From: Prevotellaceae bacterium
GTDB lineage: Bacteria; Bacteroidota; Bacteroidia; Bacteroidales; UBA932
DNA: 14,388 nt
NCBI GenBank assembly: GCA_031288885.1
Contig: JAITQP010000171.1
Span: 1-14,388 of the forward strand
Direction of reading: 5' to 3'
Of the stretch, positions 6,681 to 13,253 are shown piece after piece. Made by a program: the position numbers and the translations under genes. A model generated the notes under the pieces. It worked only from the letters and a program-made list of their open reading frames with translations. It was not told the origin of the DNA and searched no databases. Numbering within the stretch: the stretch's first letter is position 1; every line of letters starts with the position of its first letter.

Positions 6681-7898
6681 CTAACTTTTTTTGGCAAGCC
6701 ACCCCTCCGGATCTTGCTTAACGGTTTGCTTCCAGAGCTCAAAGTGCAGGATGGCGCGCGGGCTGTCGGGCGCGGGCGCAACCATCCCTATGGGCTGTCG
6801 GGCGCGAACGGCGTCGCCGGCGCGGACGGTAATGCCCCTGAGGTGGGTGTAGGTGGTGTAGTAAAGCCCGTGCTGCACGAGCACGGTGGTGACCGAGCCG
6901 GTGGTGAATACCCTGCGCACCACGCCGTCGGCAACGACGGACACCACCGCGCCGTCGGTGGTGGACAGGTCTATGCCGTTGCTGGTAACCCTAATTCCCT
7001 TGAGCACGGGGTGCTCGTAAACCCCAAAGTGGGTCACCACAATGCTCTGCGCCACCGGAAAGGGCAGCTTTCCGTGCAGCTTTTCAAATTTGCGGGTCAG
7101 CGTGCGCTCGTCGGTCACAAATTTTTCTGCCATTTCCTTGCTTTTCTTCTCCATTTCGCGCCGCCGCATTGCCTCGCGGCGGGCTTCCTCGGCAATAGCG
7201 GCCTGTATTTGGGCGTCGAGCAGGGCGGATTGCCTTCTCTTTGCCTCCAAATCCCGCCTCAGCTCCTGCTCTCTGGCCTGCAGGGCGGATATGGTGGACT
7301 GGTATTTTTGCTCCTCGGCGTCCAGCGCGAGCAGCTCTGCGGTTTTTTGGCTGTGCAAATACTGCTGCTCCGTCTTTTTTACCATCAGCGACGAGAGCTC
7401 GCTCTTTAGCGCTTCGTTTTGTCTGGAAATGTTTTTTGCCTGCTTAATGCGGTGCTCGGAGTACGCCTTGAGGTAGGTTGTGCGCCAGTACGCCTGATTA
7501 AAGTCGTCGCTGCTCAGGATGAACATGAGCTGCGTGTGGGGCATGCGGTTGCGGTAGGCAAACTGCAGCATTTTTGCGTAGTTTTTTTTGAGGTACGCCA
7601 GCTCGTCGTACAGGTCGGCTATTCTTTTTTGCTTCACAACGATTTCGCCCGACAGCGTTGCCAGCTGCTTGTCAATATCTTCGATGTACTTTCGGCGGGA
7701 GGCGAGGTTGGCCTGAATGAGGTTGAGGTTGTCGAGCGTTGCCTTTTGCTCCGACTGCGTTTGGTCTATGAGCGAGTTGGTGTAGGCAATGTCCCGCTCT
7801 ATCTGCTTTTTTTGCTGCTCAAGGTTTTGAACGGTCTTTTGCGCAGGCGCGGCGGCAGCCCACAACATCAACAATAGTATGAAAAAGCTATGCTTCAC
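6681..7898 (-). CDS. EnvC-like murein hydrolase activator (coiled coil plus degenerate LytM domain)
   Basis: The 405-residue secreted protein has a signal peptide of about 20 residues (cleavage probably after APAQ). A long coiled coil follows (about 21-265, with Gln/Lys/Glu-rich heptads interrupted near 108-125), then a LytM/M23 domain (276-405). In the LytM domain the HxxxD metal site reads SNGID (306-310), with Asn in place of His. HG.YYTTYTHL (343-353) is kept, and the final HxH reads ILHFELW with only the second His. Loss of metal ligands is typical of EnvC-type proteins, which activate periplasmic N-acetylmuramoyl-L-alanine amidases at the septum instead of cutting peptidoglycan themselves. 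The start is a GTG at 7898 that overlaps the TGA of the TPR gene (GTGA), giving tight translational coupling. The next ATG would remove half of the signal peptide. Confidence 0.87.
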   Translation of the reverse strand: MKHSFFILLLMLWAAAAPAQKTVQNLEQQKKQIERDIAYTNSLIDQTQSEQKATLDNLNLIQANLASRRKYIEDIDKQLATLSGEIVVKQKRIADLYDELAYLKKNYAKMLQFAYRNRMPHTQLMFILSSDDFNQAYWRTTYLKAYSEHRIKQAKNISRQNEALKSELSSLMVKKTEQQYLHSQKTAELLALDAEEQKYQSTISALQAREQELRRDLEAKRRQSALLDAQIQAAIAEEARREAMRRREMEKKSKEMAEKFVTDERTLTRKFEKLHGKLPFPVAQSIVVTHFGVYEHPVLKGIRVTSNGIDLSTTDGAVVSVVADGVVRRVFTTGSVTTVLVQHGLYYTTYTHLRGITVRAGDAVRARQPIGMVAPAPDSPRAILHFELWKQTVKQDPEGWLAKKS

Positions 7899-9721
7899 GG
7901 CTTTAGTCTGTTTATTTTTTCCTGTAACTGCGGCGAGTCTCCGCCGTTTTCTGCCACGCGCTGCCAGTAAATCAGGGCGTTGCTGTACTCTTTGAGCTTG
8001 TAGAGCACGTCTCCGTAGTGCTCCAGCATTACCGGCTCCTTGTCGCCGCCCTTTACCAGCGCCTGCCGGAAGACTTGCTTGGAGTCGCTATAGCGCCCCA
8101 TGCAGTACAAAATCCACGCGTAGGTATCGAGGTAGGTGGGGTTTTCCGGCTCGGCGTCAATGGTTACCTTGCTTAGCTGCAGCGCTCTGCTCAGCTTTCG
8201 GTTGCCCAAGCTCAGGTAGTAGGCGTAGTTGTTCATCACCGCGTGGTTGTTGGGGTCGAGGCGGAGCGTTTTTTCAAAATACTTGTCGGACTTGGAGGGC
8301 TTGTTGAGGTAAAAGTAAACATCGCCCAGCGAGGAGTAGAGGTTGAGCAGAAACGCGGTGTCAGTGGGCGCGCTGTGGAGCTTTTGGGCTTGCAGGAGCG
8401 CGCCGAGCGCGTCGGGGTATTTTTTTTGGTAGAGGTAGGATACTCCCTTTACGTAAAACGCCTTGTGCTTATCGGGCAATATTTTGGCGTAGCTGTCGGC
8501 TTCGCGCTCCAGCAAATCCCACTCCTGCCGGCCCATGAGCAAGCTTACGTAGAGCTGCCACGCCCCGTAAAAGGCAAGGTACTCGCTGGCGTGGGTGGCA
8601 AAAAAGCGCGATTTTTTTCCGTTGGCCGCCACATCGCGCAGCAGCGCGTCGTTTTCGCCCCTCAGCGTTAGCAGCTTCAGCACGCTGAGCGCGTAGCCGC
8701 GCCTGCCGGTTTGCAGGAGGTAGGTGGCGTAGAGCTCCTCCTGCTGGTAGCTGAACGTTGTTCTCGTCAGGGCGTACAGGGAGTCTATCGTGGCCGTGTA
8801 GTCCTTTTCCACGGCGGGGAAGTGCTGCAGGAACGCCAGCACCTGCCGCTTTTGCACGGCAGGCGTTGCCTCGTTGGCAAAGAGCTGGAGCAGGGCCTGA
8901 AAGTAGCTGCCGAAGTCGGACGCGCGGCGGTAGTAGTCCGACAGCGCCGCCTGAAGCGCGTACGAGGTGGAGTCGCACGCCTTGGCCTGCATGATTGCCT
9001 CAAAGGAAAGGGAATCGGCCCTTGCCACCCCGTACAGCTCGGCGAGCAAGAGCCAGTACTGCTGCTCGTCGGGGTGGCGGTCGGTCAGCTGCCGCGCCTC
9101 CGCAATGGCCTCGCTAACTTTACCCTGCTTAAACAAAATGTTCTGCATGGAGAGGATGCTCTCCTCGCTCAGCCCAAACCGCTGCCGGCGCTGCGCTATC
9201 AGCTCCTCCGCCTCGCCGTACAGCCCCTGCGCGTCGTAAAACATCAGCAGCCCGTGGTAGGCCTCCGTAATTTGGGGATTTTGCGCGATTACTTTTTTGA
9301 AAAACGGCTGCGCGTCAGCGCCCGTGCCGGCGCAGAGCTGCGCGAGCCGCAGGGTGTACCAAACGTTGGCCGAATCCAGCGCGTAGGCGGATTGGGCAAG
9401 GAGGCGCGCCTCCCCGAGCTGGTTGGCCACCGTGTAGGTGTTGGAGAGCTCGTAGTAGCACGCGTCGCAGTACGGGTCGGCCTTGATGGCCTGCTCAAAG
9501 CAGTACGCCGCGCTCTGCGTATCGCCGTACAGGAGGCGCTTTTTCCCCTCGCAGAAGTAGTAAATTTGCTCCATGCGCTTGCGCTCAGACACGGCCTTGC
9601 GCTCCCCCGCCGGAGGCGCTGGCAGCTTAGCCGCTACCGGCACGGCAAGCGCGAGCGCAAAAAGAAAAAATGATGCCCGTATGTATCGCCTAAAAGTCAC
9701 GCCAATAAATTTAATTCTCAA
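7895..9721 (-). CDS. Secreted tetratricopeptide-repeat protein
   Basis: The protein has up to 608 residues. There is an N-terminal signal (RRYIRASFFLFALALAVPVAA), then stacked helical repeats across nearly the whole length. Clear TPR units are AAYCFEQAIKADPYCDACYYEL near residue 72 and a series over the last 150 residues (SDKYFEKTLRLDPNNHAVMNNYAYYL, then SKQVFRQALVKGG). It presumably acts as an extracytoplasmic scaffold, and the coupled EnvC gene suggests a role in envelope or cell-wall assembly; this is inferred from position. No ATG exists near the start. The frame opens with TTG (9719-9721), and GTG at 9698-9700 directly before the TFRRY signal peptide is an equally good start. The TTG lies inside a 7-bp repeat array, which favours the GTG. 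The TGA overlaps the EnvC GTG. Confidence 0.8.
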   Translation of the reverse strand: MRIKFIGVTFRRYIRASFFLFALALAVPVAAKLPAPPAGERKAVSERKRMEQIYYFCEGKKRLLYGDTQSAAYCFEQAIKADPYCDACYYELSNTYTVANQLGEARLLAQSAYALDSANVWYTLRLAQLCAGTGADAQPFFKKVIAQNPQITEAYHGLLMFYDAQGLYGEAEELIAQRRQRFGLSEESILSMQNILFKQGKVSEAIAEARQLTDRHPDEQQYWLLLAELYGVARADSLSFEAIMQAKACDSTSYALQAALSDYYRRASDFGSYFQALLQLFANEATPAVQKRQVLAFLQHFPAVEKDYTATIDSLYALTRTTFSYQQEELYATYLLQTGRRGYALSVLKLLTLRGENDALLRDVAANGKKSRFFATHASEYLAFYGAWQLYVSLLMGRQEWDLLEREADSYAKILPDKHKAFYVKGVSYLYQKKYPDALGALLQAQKLHSAPTDTAFLLNLYSSLGDVYFYLNKPSKSDKYFEKTLRLDPNNHAVMNNYAYYLSLGNRKLSRALQLSKVTIDAEPENPTYLDTYAWILYCMGRYSDSKQVFRQALVKGGDKEPVMLEHYGDVLYKLKEYSNALIYWQRVAENGGDSPQLQEKINRLKP

Positions 9722-9738
9722 TTCTTAACTCCTAATTC
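9711..9738. repeat. Degenerate 7-bp repeat array at the dut/TPR junction
   Basis: Plus-strand units are TTAATTC, TCAATTC, TTAACTC and CTAATTC, the same 7-bp family as the arms at 11871-11905 and 12093-12127 but more diverged. The array fills the short gap between the TPR start and the dut stop codon, and its last base is the first base of the dut stop (plus-strand CTA at 9738-9740). Confidence 0.6.
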
Positions 9739-10172
9739 TAACTCACCCCCGTGTGTCCAAAGCCGCCTGCTCCGCGCGCGGTTTCGCTCAGCGCCTGCAC
9801 CGGCTTCCAGCGGATGCGCTCAAAGCGCGCAATCACCAGCTGCGCGATGCGCTCGCCGGGCTTGAGCACGAACACCTCGCCGGAAAGGTTGGTCAGCGCC
9901 ACCTTCAGCTCGCCCCGATAGTCGGGGTCGATGGTGGCGGGCGCGTTGATGATGGTTATCCCAAACTTCAGCGCCAAGCCGCTTCGCGGGCGAACCTGCG
10001 CCTCGTAGCCGTCCTGAAGCTCCATAAAAATGCCCGTGGGGACAAGCAGCCGCTGCATGGGCTTGAGGATAACCTCCTCGTCAACGTTGGCGCGCAGGTC
10101 GAGCCCCGCCGAAAGCTCGGTGGCGTACTCCGGCAGGGGGTATTTTGAGGTATTGATAACTTTTACTTCCAT
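9738..10172 (-). CDS. dut: dUTP diphosphatase (trimeric dUTPase)
   Basis: This 144-residue enzyme hydrolyses dUTP to dUMP and pyrophosphate. It keeps uracil out of DNA and supplies the dTMP precursor. All five motifs are visible: AGLDLRA (22-28), RPRSGLALK (61-69), [13 protein letters not shown] (77-89, catalytic Asp82 and uracil-stacking Tyr85), [10 protein letters not shown] (105-114), and the C-terminal P-loop-like [10 protein letters not shown] (133-142), which closes over the phosphates. The usual Gly before TID is Ala here, a mild deviation in motif 3. Length fits the homotrimeric family. It lies upstream of the TPR and EnvC genes with a 16-bp gap to the TPR frame, an order known from Bacteroidales. 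I see no convincing promoter in front of it; the upstream gap is filled by palindromic repeats. Confidence 0.96.
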   Translation of the reverse strand: MEVKVINTSKYPLPEYATELSAGLDLRANVDEEVILKPMQRLLVPTGIFMELQDGYEAQVRPRSGLALKFGITIINAPATIDPDYRGELKVALTNLSGEVFVLKPGERIAQLVIARFERIRWKPVQALSETARGAGGFGHTGVS

Positions 10173-10203
10173 GTTGTGAAATTCAGATTTTTATAATTTT
10201 TGT

Positions 10204-10325
10204 ATTCCCCGTAGGGCTTTAATTTGATTAATCCCCTACGGGGAAGTTGTTGCAAGAAAAATGCACGTTCTACTGATATTATTGTCCTACGGACAACTGT
10301 TGCGCTCAAATTCCCCGTAGGGGAA
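10204..10325. repeat. Cluster of CCCCGTAGGGG-type palindromic repeats
   Basis: Four related hairpin motifs lie between the flippase gene and dut: ATTCCCCGTAGGG (10204-10216), CCCCTACGGGGAA (10233-10245, the inverse of the first), GTCCTACGGAC (10284-10294) and TTCCCCGTAGGGGAA (10311-10325, 6-bp stem with GTA loop). The first two can also pair with each other across a 16-nt loop. GTTGTTGC or CTGTTGC follows two of them. This looks like REP-type or mobile palindromic intergenic DNA rather than a single terminator. Confidence 0.7.
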
Positions 10326-10358
10326 CAACATCAATAGCGGCGGAGCCAATTTGCAAAA

Positions 10359-11867
10359 TCACACCGAACGCGGTGCAACACCGCCATTCCCAATTCGTAA
10401 TTCCTTCAGCTTTTTTCCGTCACGCAAAAACGCCACGGCAAGGTAGGCGAGCAGAAGCGCGGCGGAAAGCGCGGTTTTTTGCGCAAGCCCCAGCTCAAAG
10501 CGCCCACAGAATACAAAGACGGCGTAAATACCCAACCCCACAAAAATGTAAAACCCAATGGTTTTAAGGTCGTAGCGTATGGGGTAAAACCTTTGCCCCA
10601 TGGCGTAGCTGATGAGCACCATTACGGCGTAGCTCAAAAAATGCCCCCACGCCGCGGCGTGGTAGCCGTAGCGGGGAATGAAAATAACGTTCACCAGCAC
10701 CGTCACCAGCATCCCCGAAAGGGTAATGTAAACGGCGTACTTGGTTTTTTCCGACAGCTTGTACCACATCGACAGGTTGAACACCACGCCGAGCAGGAGG
10801 TTGGCAAACAGCATTACGGGAACAACGGTAGCGCCCTCGCGGTAGCTTTTTGCGGTAAAATATGCAAAGATATCAATATTAAGCGAAACCAGCAAAAATA
10901 TAAACACGGCGCAAATCACAAAGTACTTCATAACCAGCGCAAAAATTGGTCGCGCGTCCGATTTTTCGGCGTAGGAGAAGAAAAACGGCTCGGCGGCGTA
11001 GCGGAACATCTGCACAAAGAGCACCATGAGCACCGCCAGCTTTGCGTTTGCGCCGTACACGCCCAGCTGGTCGAGGGCAAAGGACGGGTCGGCGTAGAGG
11101 TGCTTGAAGAGGACGCGGTCGAGGTAGTCGTTGGCAACGCCCGGCAGGCCCGCCACGAGCAGCGGCAGCGAGTAGACAAGCATCCGCCTGAGCAGGGACG
11201 GGGAAAACGAAAGCTTGACGCCCAAGATGACGGGCAGCAGCAGCGCCAGCGACAGCAAGCTGCTCAGGAGGTTGGCGGTGAATATGTAGCCCACGTCCGC
11301 GCTGGGCGAAAAGAAGCGAAGCAGGAGCGAGTGCGGATGCTGCGCAAGGTAGGGCGGCAAAAACGTGAAGAACGCCACGCTGACGAGCACGTAAAACACC
11401 ACGTTGAGCAGCTTGAACAGCGCAAAAACTTTTGCCTTGCGCAAAAAGCGGAGGCGGGCAAACGGAATGGCCGTAAACGCGTCAACGGCCAGTATGGCCG
11501 CCATCTGCAGCACGTAGGCGTGGTGGTTGGGGTAGCCCATCAGCGCGCTCGCGCCCGACAGGTTGAGCATGATTACCCCAAAAAACAGCGCGGACGTGGC
11601 GAGCAGCGCCACCATTGAGGTGCTGAAAACCGCGTCGGGGCGCTGGTCGGCGCGGGACGAAAAGCGGAAGAAGCCCGTCTCCATGCCGTAGGTGAGCAAA
11701 ACCAGCAGGAACGTGGCGTAGCCGTAGAACTCCGTGAACACGCCGTACTGCGCCCTGTCGAGCACGCGCGTGTGGTAGGCTACCAGCAGGTAGTTGATGA
11801 GGCGCGCAACAATGGTGCTAAGCCCGTAAATTGCCGTATCGCCGGCTAACCGCTTGAGGGGATTCAT
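10359..11867 (-). CDS. Oligosaccharide/polysaccharide flippase (MATE-like, Wzx/MurJ superfamily)
   Basis: The 502-residue, highly hydrophobic protein has about 12-14 predicted membrane helices. It opens with MNPLKRLAGDTAIYGLSTIVARLINYLLVAYHTR, the first-helix pattern of polysaccharide-biosynthesis transporters (a conserved G..IYGL..I..R arrangement and an Arg-rich first loop). Helices then alternate with short basic loops up to LLLAYLAVAFLRDGKK. Members move undecaprenyl-linked glycans to the outer face of the cytoplasmic membrane. Bacteroidales commonly keep such a gene beside dut. The start codon lies 3 bp from the end of the 42-bp inverted-repeat arm, with no other visible initiation signal. 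The last residues (ELRIGNGGVAPRSV) are encoded partly by a 7-bp-repeat-like sequence (10391-10404) and a small hairpin. The substrate is not determinable from sequence. Confidence 0.88.
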   Translation of the reverse strand: MNPLKRLAGDTAIYGLSTIVARLINYLLVAYHTRVLDRAQYGVFTEFYGYATFLLVLLTYGMETGFFRFSSRADQRPDAVFSTSMVALLATSALFFGVIMLNLSGASALMGYPNHHAYVLQMAAILAVDAFTAIPFARLRFLRKAKVFALFKLLNVVFYVLVSVAFFTFLPPYLAQHPHSLLLRFFSPSADVGYIFTANLLSSLLSLALLLPVILGVKLSFSPSLLRRMLVYSLPLLVAGLPGVANDYLDRVLFKHLYADPSFALDQLGVYGANAKLAVLMVLFVQMFRYAAEPFFFSYAEKSDARPIFALVMKYFVICAVFIFLLVSLNIDIFAYFTAKSYREGATVVPVMLFANLLLGVVFNLSMWYKLSEKTKYAVYITLSGMLVTVLVNVIFIPRYGYHAAAWGHFLSYAVMVLISYAMGQRFYPIRYDLKTIGFYIFVGLGIYAVFVFCGRFELGLAQKTALSAALLLAYLAVAFLRDGKKLKELRIGNGGVAPRSV

Positions 11868-11870
11868 TTC

Positions 11871-11912
11871 AATTAGGAATTAGGAATTAAGAATTAGGAA
11901 TTAGGCTGACGC
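11871..11912. repeat. Left 42-bp arm of inverted repeat (7-bp units)
   Basis: Units of 7 bp read AATTAGG, AATTAGG, AATTAAG, AATTAGG, AATTAGG and then CTGACGC. It is the reverse complement of 12086-12127 at 41 of 42 positions. It ends 3 bp from the flippase start codon (11865-11867). Confidence 0.9.
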
Positions 11913-12085
11913 AGCGATACCTTGCTCCCGTCATTCATTGTAAGCTATGTGCATGCTTTGCGTTGCCTTGCCCGTATTTCTGGATTGGCTACGCCGAACT
12001 CCGCTACGCTCCGGTTGCTGCGCTTCGCGCGCAATAGCGAAGACTAAGGAGCCGTTGCAACAGCATCATTAAGAATTACGAATAC
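11913..12085. other. Spacer enclosed by the 42-bp inverted repeats
   Basis: This 173-bp stretch has no open frame that looks coding, no tRNA features and no TAnnTTTG promoter. It contains GC-rich palindromic pieces (ggctacgccgaactccgcta around 11986-12005, and CTTCGC/GCGAAG with an 8-nt loop at 12023-12042) and a short extra 7-bp-family piece (aagaattacgaatac, 12071-12085). The composition resembles degenerate interspersed palindromic DNA. Confidence 0.5.
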
Positions 12086-12127
12086 GCGTCAGCCTAATTC
12101 CTAATTCTTAATTCCTAATTCTTAATT
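12086..12127. repeat. Right 42-bp arm of inverted repeat, overlapping the dxr 3' end
   Basis: GCGTCAG is followed by CCTAATT, CCTAATT, CTTAATT, CCTAATT and CTTAATT, mirroring 11871-11912 with a single mismatch. The dxr stop codon (12108-12110 on the minus strand) and the codons for its last six residues lie inside this arm. Confidence 0.9.
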
Positions 12128-13253
12128 CCGCCCGTATTCTTTTGTCCGTTTCTAAGTAGTCTTCCAGCGTTGGCTGCGCTATGAAGTCATTTTTTCGCAG
12201 CCCCGCCTCCACCAGCGTGGCAATATCCCCAAATCCTATCCTGCCCTGCAAAAACGCCTCAACGGCCACCTCGTTGGCAGCGTTGAGGGCGCAGGCAGCG
12301 TTGCCGCCAATTTTTAGCGCCTCGTAGGCCAGCGCAAGGCAGCGGAATTTTTCCGTATCGGGCTTTTGGAAGGTCAGGCTGGGGGTTTGGGCAAAGCTAA
12401 ACCGCTTTACGCTGAGCGGGAGCCTTTCGGGGAAGCTCAGCGCGTAGCCAATGGGGATGCGCATGTCGGGCGTTCCCAGCTGCGCCTTGATGCTGCCGTC
12501 GGCGAGCTGCACCATGGAGTGCACCACGCTCTGCGGGTGCACCAGCACCTCTATCTGCTCGGGCTTCAGGTCAAAGAGCCAGCGGGCTTCTATCACCTCA
12601 AACCCTTTGTTCATCATGCTTGCCGAGTCGATGGTAACCTTAGCGCCCATGCTCCACCGCGGATGCTTCAGCGCCTGCTCCTTGGTGGCGCGCGCCATGT
12701 CGGCTGCGCTCGCGTGCAGGAAAGGACCTCCCGAGGCGGTGAGGTAAATCTTTTCGATGGGGCTGCACTCGCCCGCCAAGCACTGGAATATGGCGCTGTG
12801 CTCCGAGTCCACCGGAATGATGGCCGCGCCGCTCCGCTTCACCAGCCGGCGGATGAGGTCGCCCGCCGCCACCAGCGTTTCCTTGTTGGCCAGCGCCACC
12901 TGCTTTTTTGCCTCCACCGCGCAGATGGTGGGCTTTAGCCCCGCAACCCCCACCAGCGACGAGATGACAACCTCCACGCTCGGCAGCTGCACCACCTCGC
13001 CCACCGCCTCGCTCCCCGCGTAAACCTTAATGGGGTGACCGGCAAGCAGCGCCTTCAGCTCGCCGTACTTGGCGGCGTCGGTAATCACCACCGCGTTGGG
13101 CTGAAAGCGGATGGCCTGCTGCGCCAGCAGCTGCACGTTGCGGTGCGCCGTGAGCGTTTCCACCTCGTACCTGTCGGGGTGCTGCGCTATCACGTCTAAG
13201 GCTTGCGTCCCGATGGAGCCGGTGGAGCCAAGAATGGCGATGCGCTTTTTCAT
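12108..13253 (-). CDS. dxr: 1-deoxy-D-xylulose 5-phosphate reductoisomerase
   Basis: The 381-residue enzyme converts DXP to 2-C-methyl-D-erythritol 4-phosphate with NADPH, the committed step of the MEP isoprenoid pathway. The NADPH-binding site is AILGSTGSIGTQAL (6-19). ALANKETLVAAG (120-131) follows, and metal ligands lie in VDSEHSA (D149, E151) and NKGFEVIEA (E219). The flexible loop HPRWSMGAKVTIDSASMMNKG spans 198-217, and HPQSVVHSMV lies at 239-248. The C-terminal domain ends in TLEDYLETDKRIRAELRIRN, whose last six residues (LRIRN plus the preceding Glu) are written by an AATTARG repeat. The ATG directly abuts the TAA of the M23-like gene, so the two are translationally coupled. Isoprenoid precursors made here feed the polyprenyl carriers used by the glycosyltransferases and flippase in this window. 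Confidence 0.97.
   Translation of the reverse strand: MKKRIAILGSTGSIGTQALDVIAQHPDRYEVETLTAHRNVQLLAQQAIRFQPNAVVITDAAKYGELKALLAGHPIKVYAGSEAVGEVVQLPSVEVVISSLVGVAGLKPTICAVEAKKQVALANKETLVAAGDLIRRLVKRSGAAIIPVDSEHSAIFQCLAGECSPIEKIYLTASGGPFLHASAADMARATKEQALKHPRWSMGAKVTIDSASMMNKGFEVIEARWLFDLKPEQIEVLVHPQSVVHSMVQLADGSIKAQLGTPDMRIPIGYALSFPERLPLSVKRFSFAQTPSLTFQKPDTEKFRCLALAYEALKIGGNAACALNAANEVAVEAFLQGRIGFGDIATLVEAGLRKNDFIAQPTLEDYLETDKRIRAELRIRN

Noticed and set aside
6653..6781. Upstream extension of dinB to 6781
   Set aside because: It would overlap the EnvC 3' end by about 100 bp and adds an unconserved Arg/Pro/Ser-rich leader, whereas the ATG at 6652 has a strong Shine-Dalgarno and the expected N terminus.
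8711..9673. Long plus-strand open frame antisense to the TPR gene
   Set aside because: It has no domain or signal features. It is the complement of clear TPR coding sequence in GC-rich DNA, which commonly leaves open antisense frames.
10204..10325. CRISPR array
   Set aside because: The repeats are 11-15 bp, alternate in orientation and have uneven spacing, and there are no cas genes nearby.
10370..10384. GCGGTG-CAA-CACCGC hairpin as a terminator
   Set aside because: It lies inside the last codons of the flippase gene and is not followed by a T-run on the minus strand.
10479..11618. Plus-strand 379-codon frame opposite the flippase gene
   Set aside because: The translation is extremely His/Gln/Arg-rich and lacks any recognisable motif, as expected from the complement of a membrane-protein gene.
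12023..12042. CTTCGC/GCGAAG hairpin as a rho-independent terminator of dxr
   Set aside because: The stem is only 6 bp with an 8-nt loop and no T-tract follows on either strand. It fits better as part of interspersed palindromic DNA.
11913..12085. tRNA or structured small RNA in the dxr-flippase spacer
   Set aside because: No GTTC-type T-loop, acceptor pairing or promoter was found. Only short palindromes are visible.
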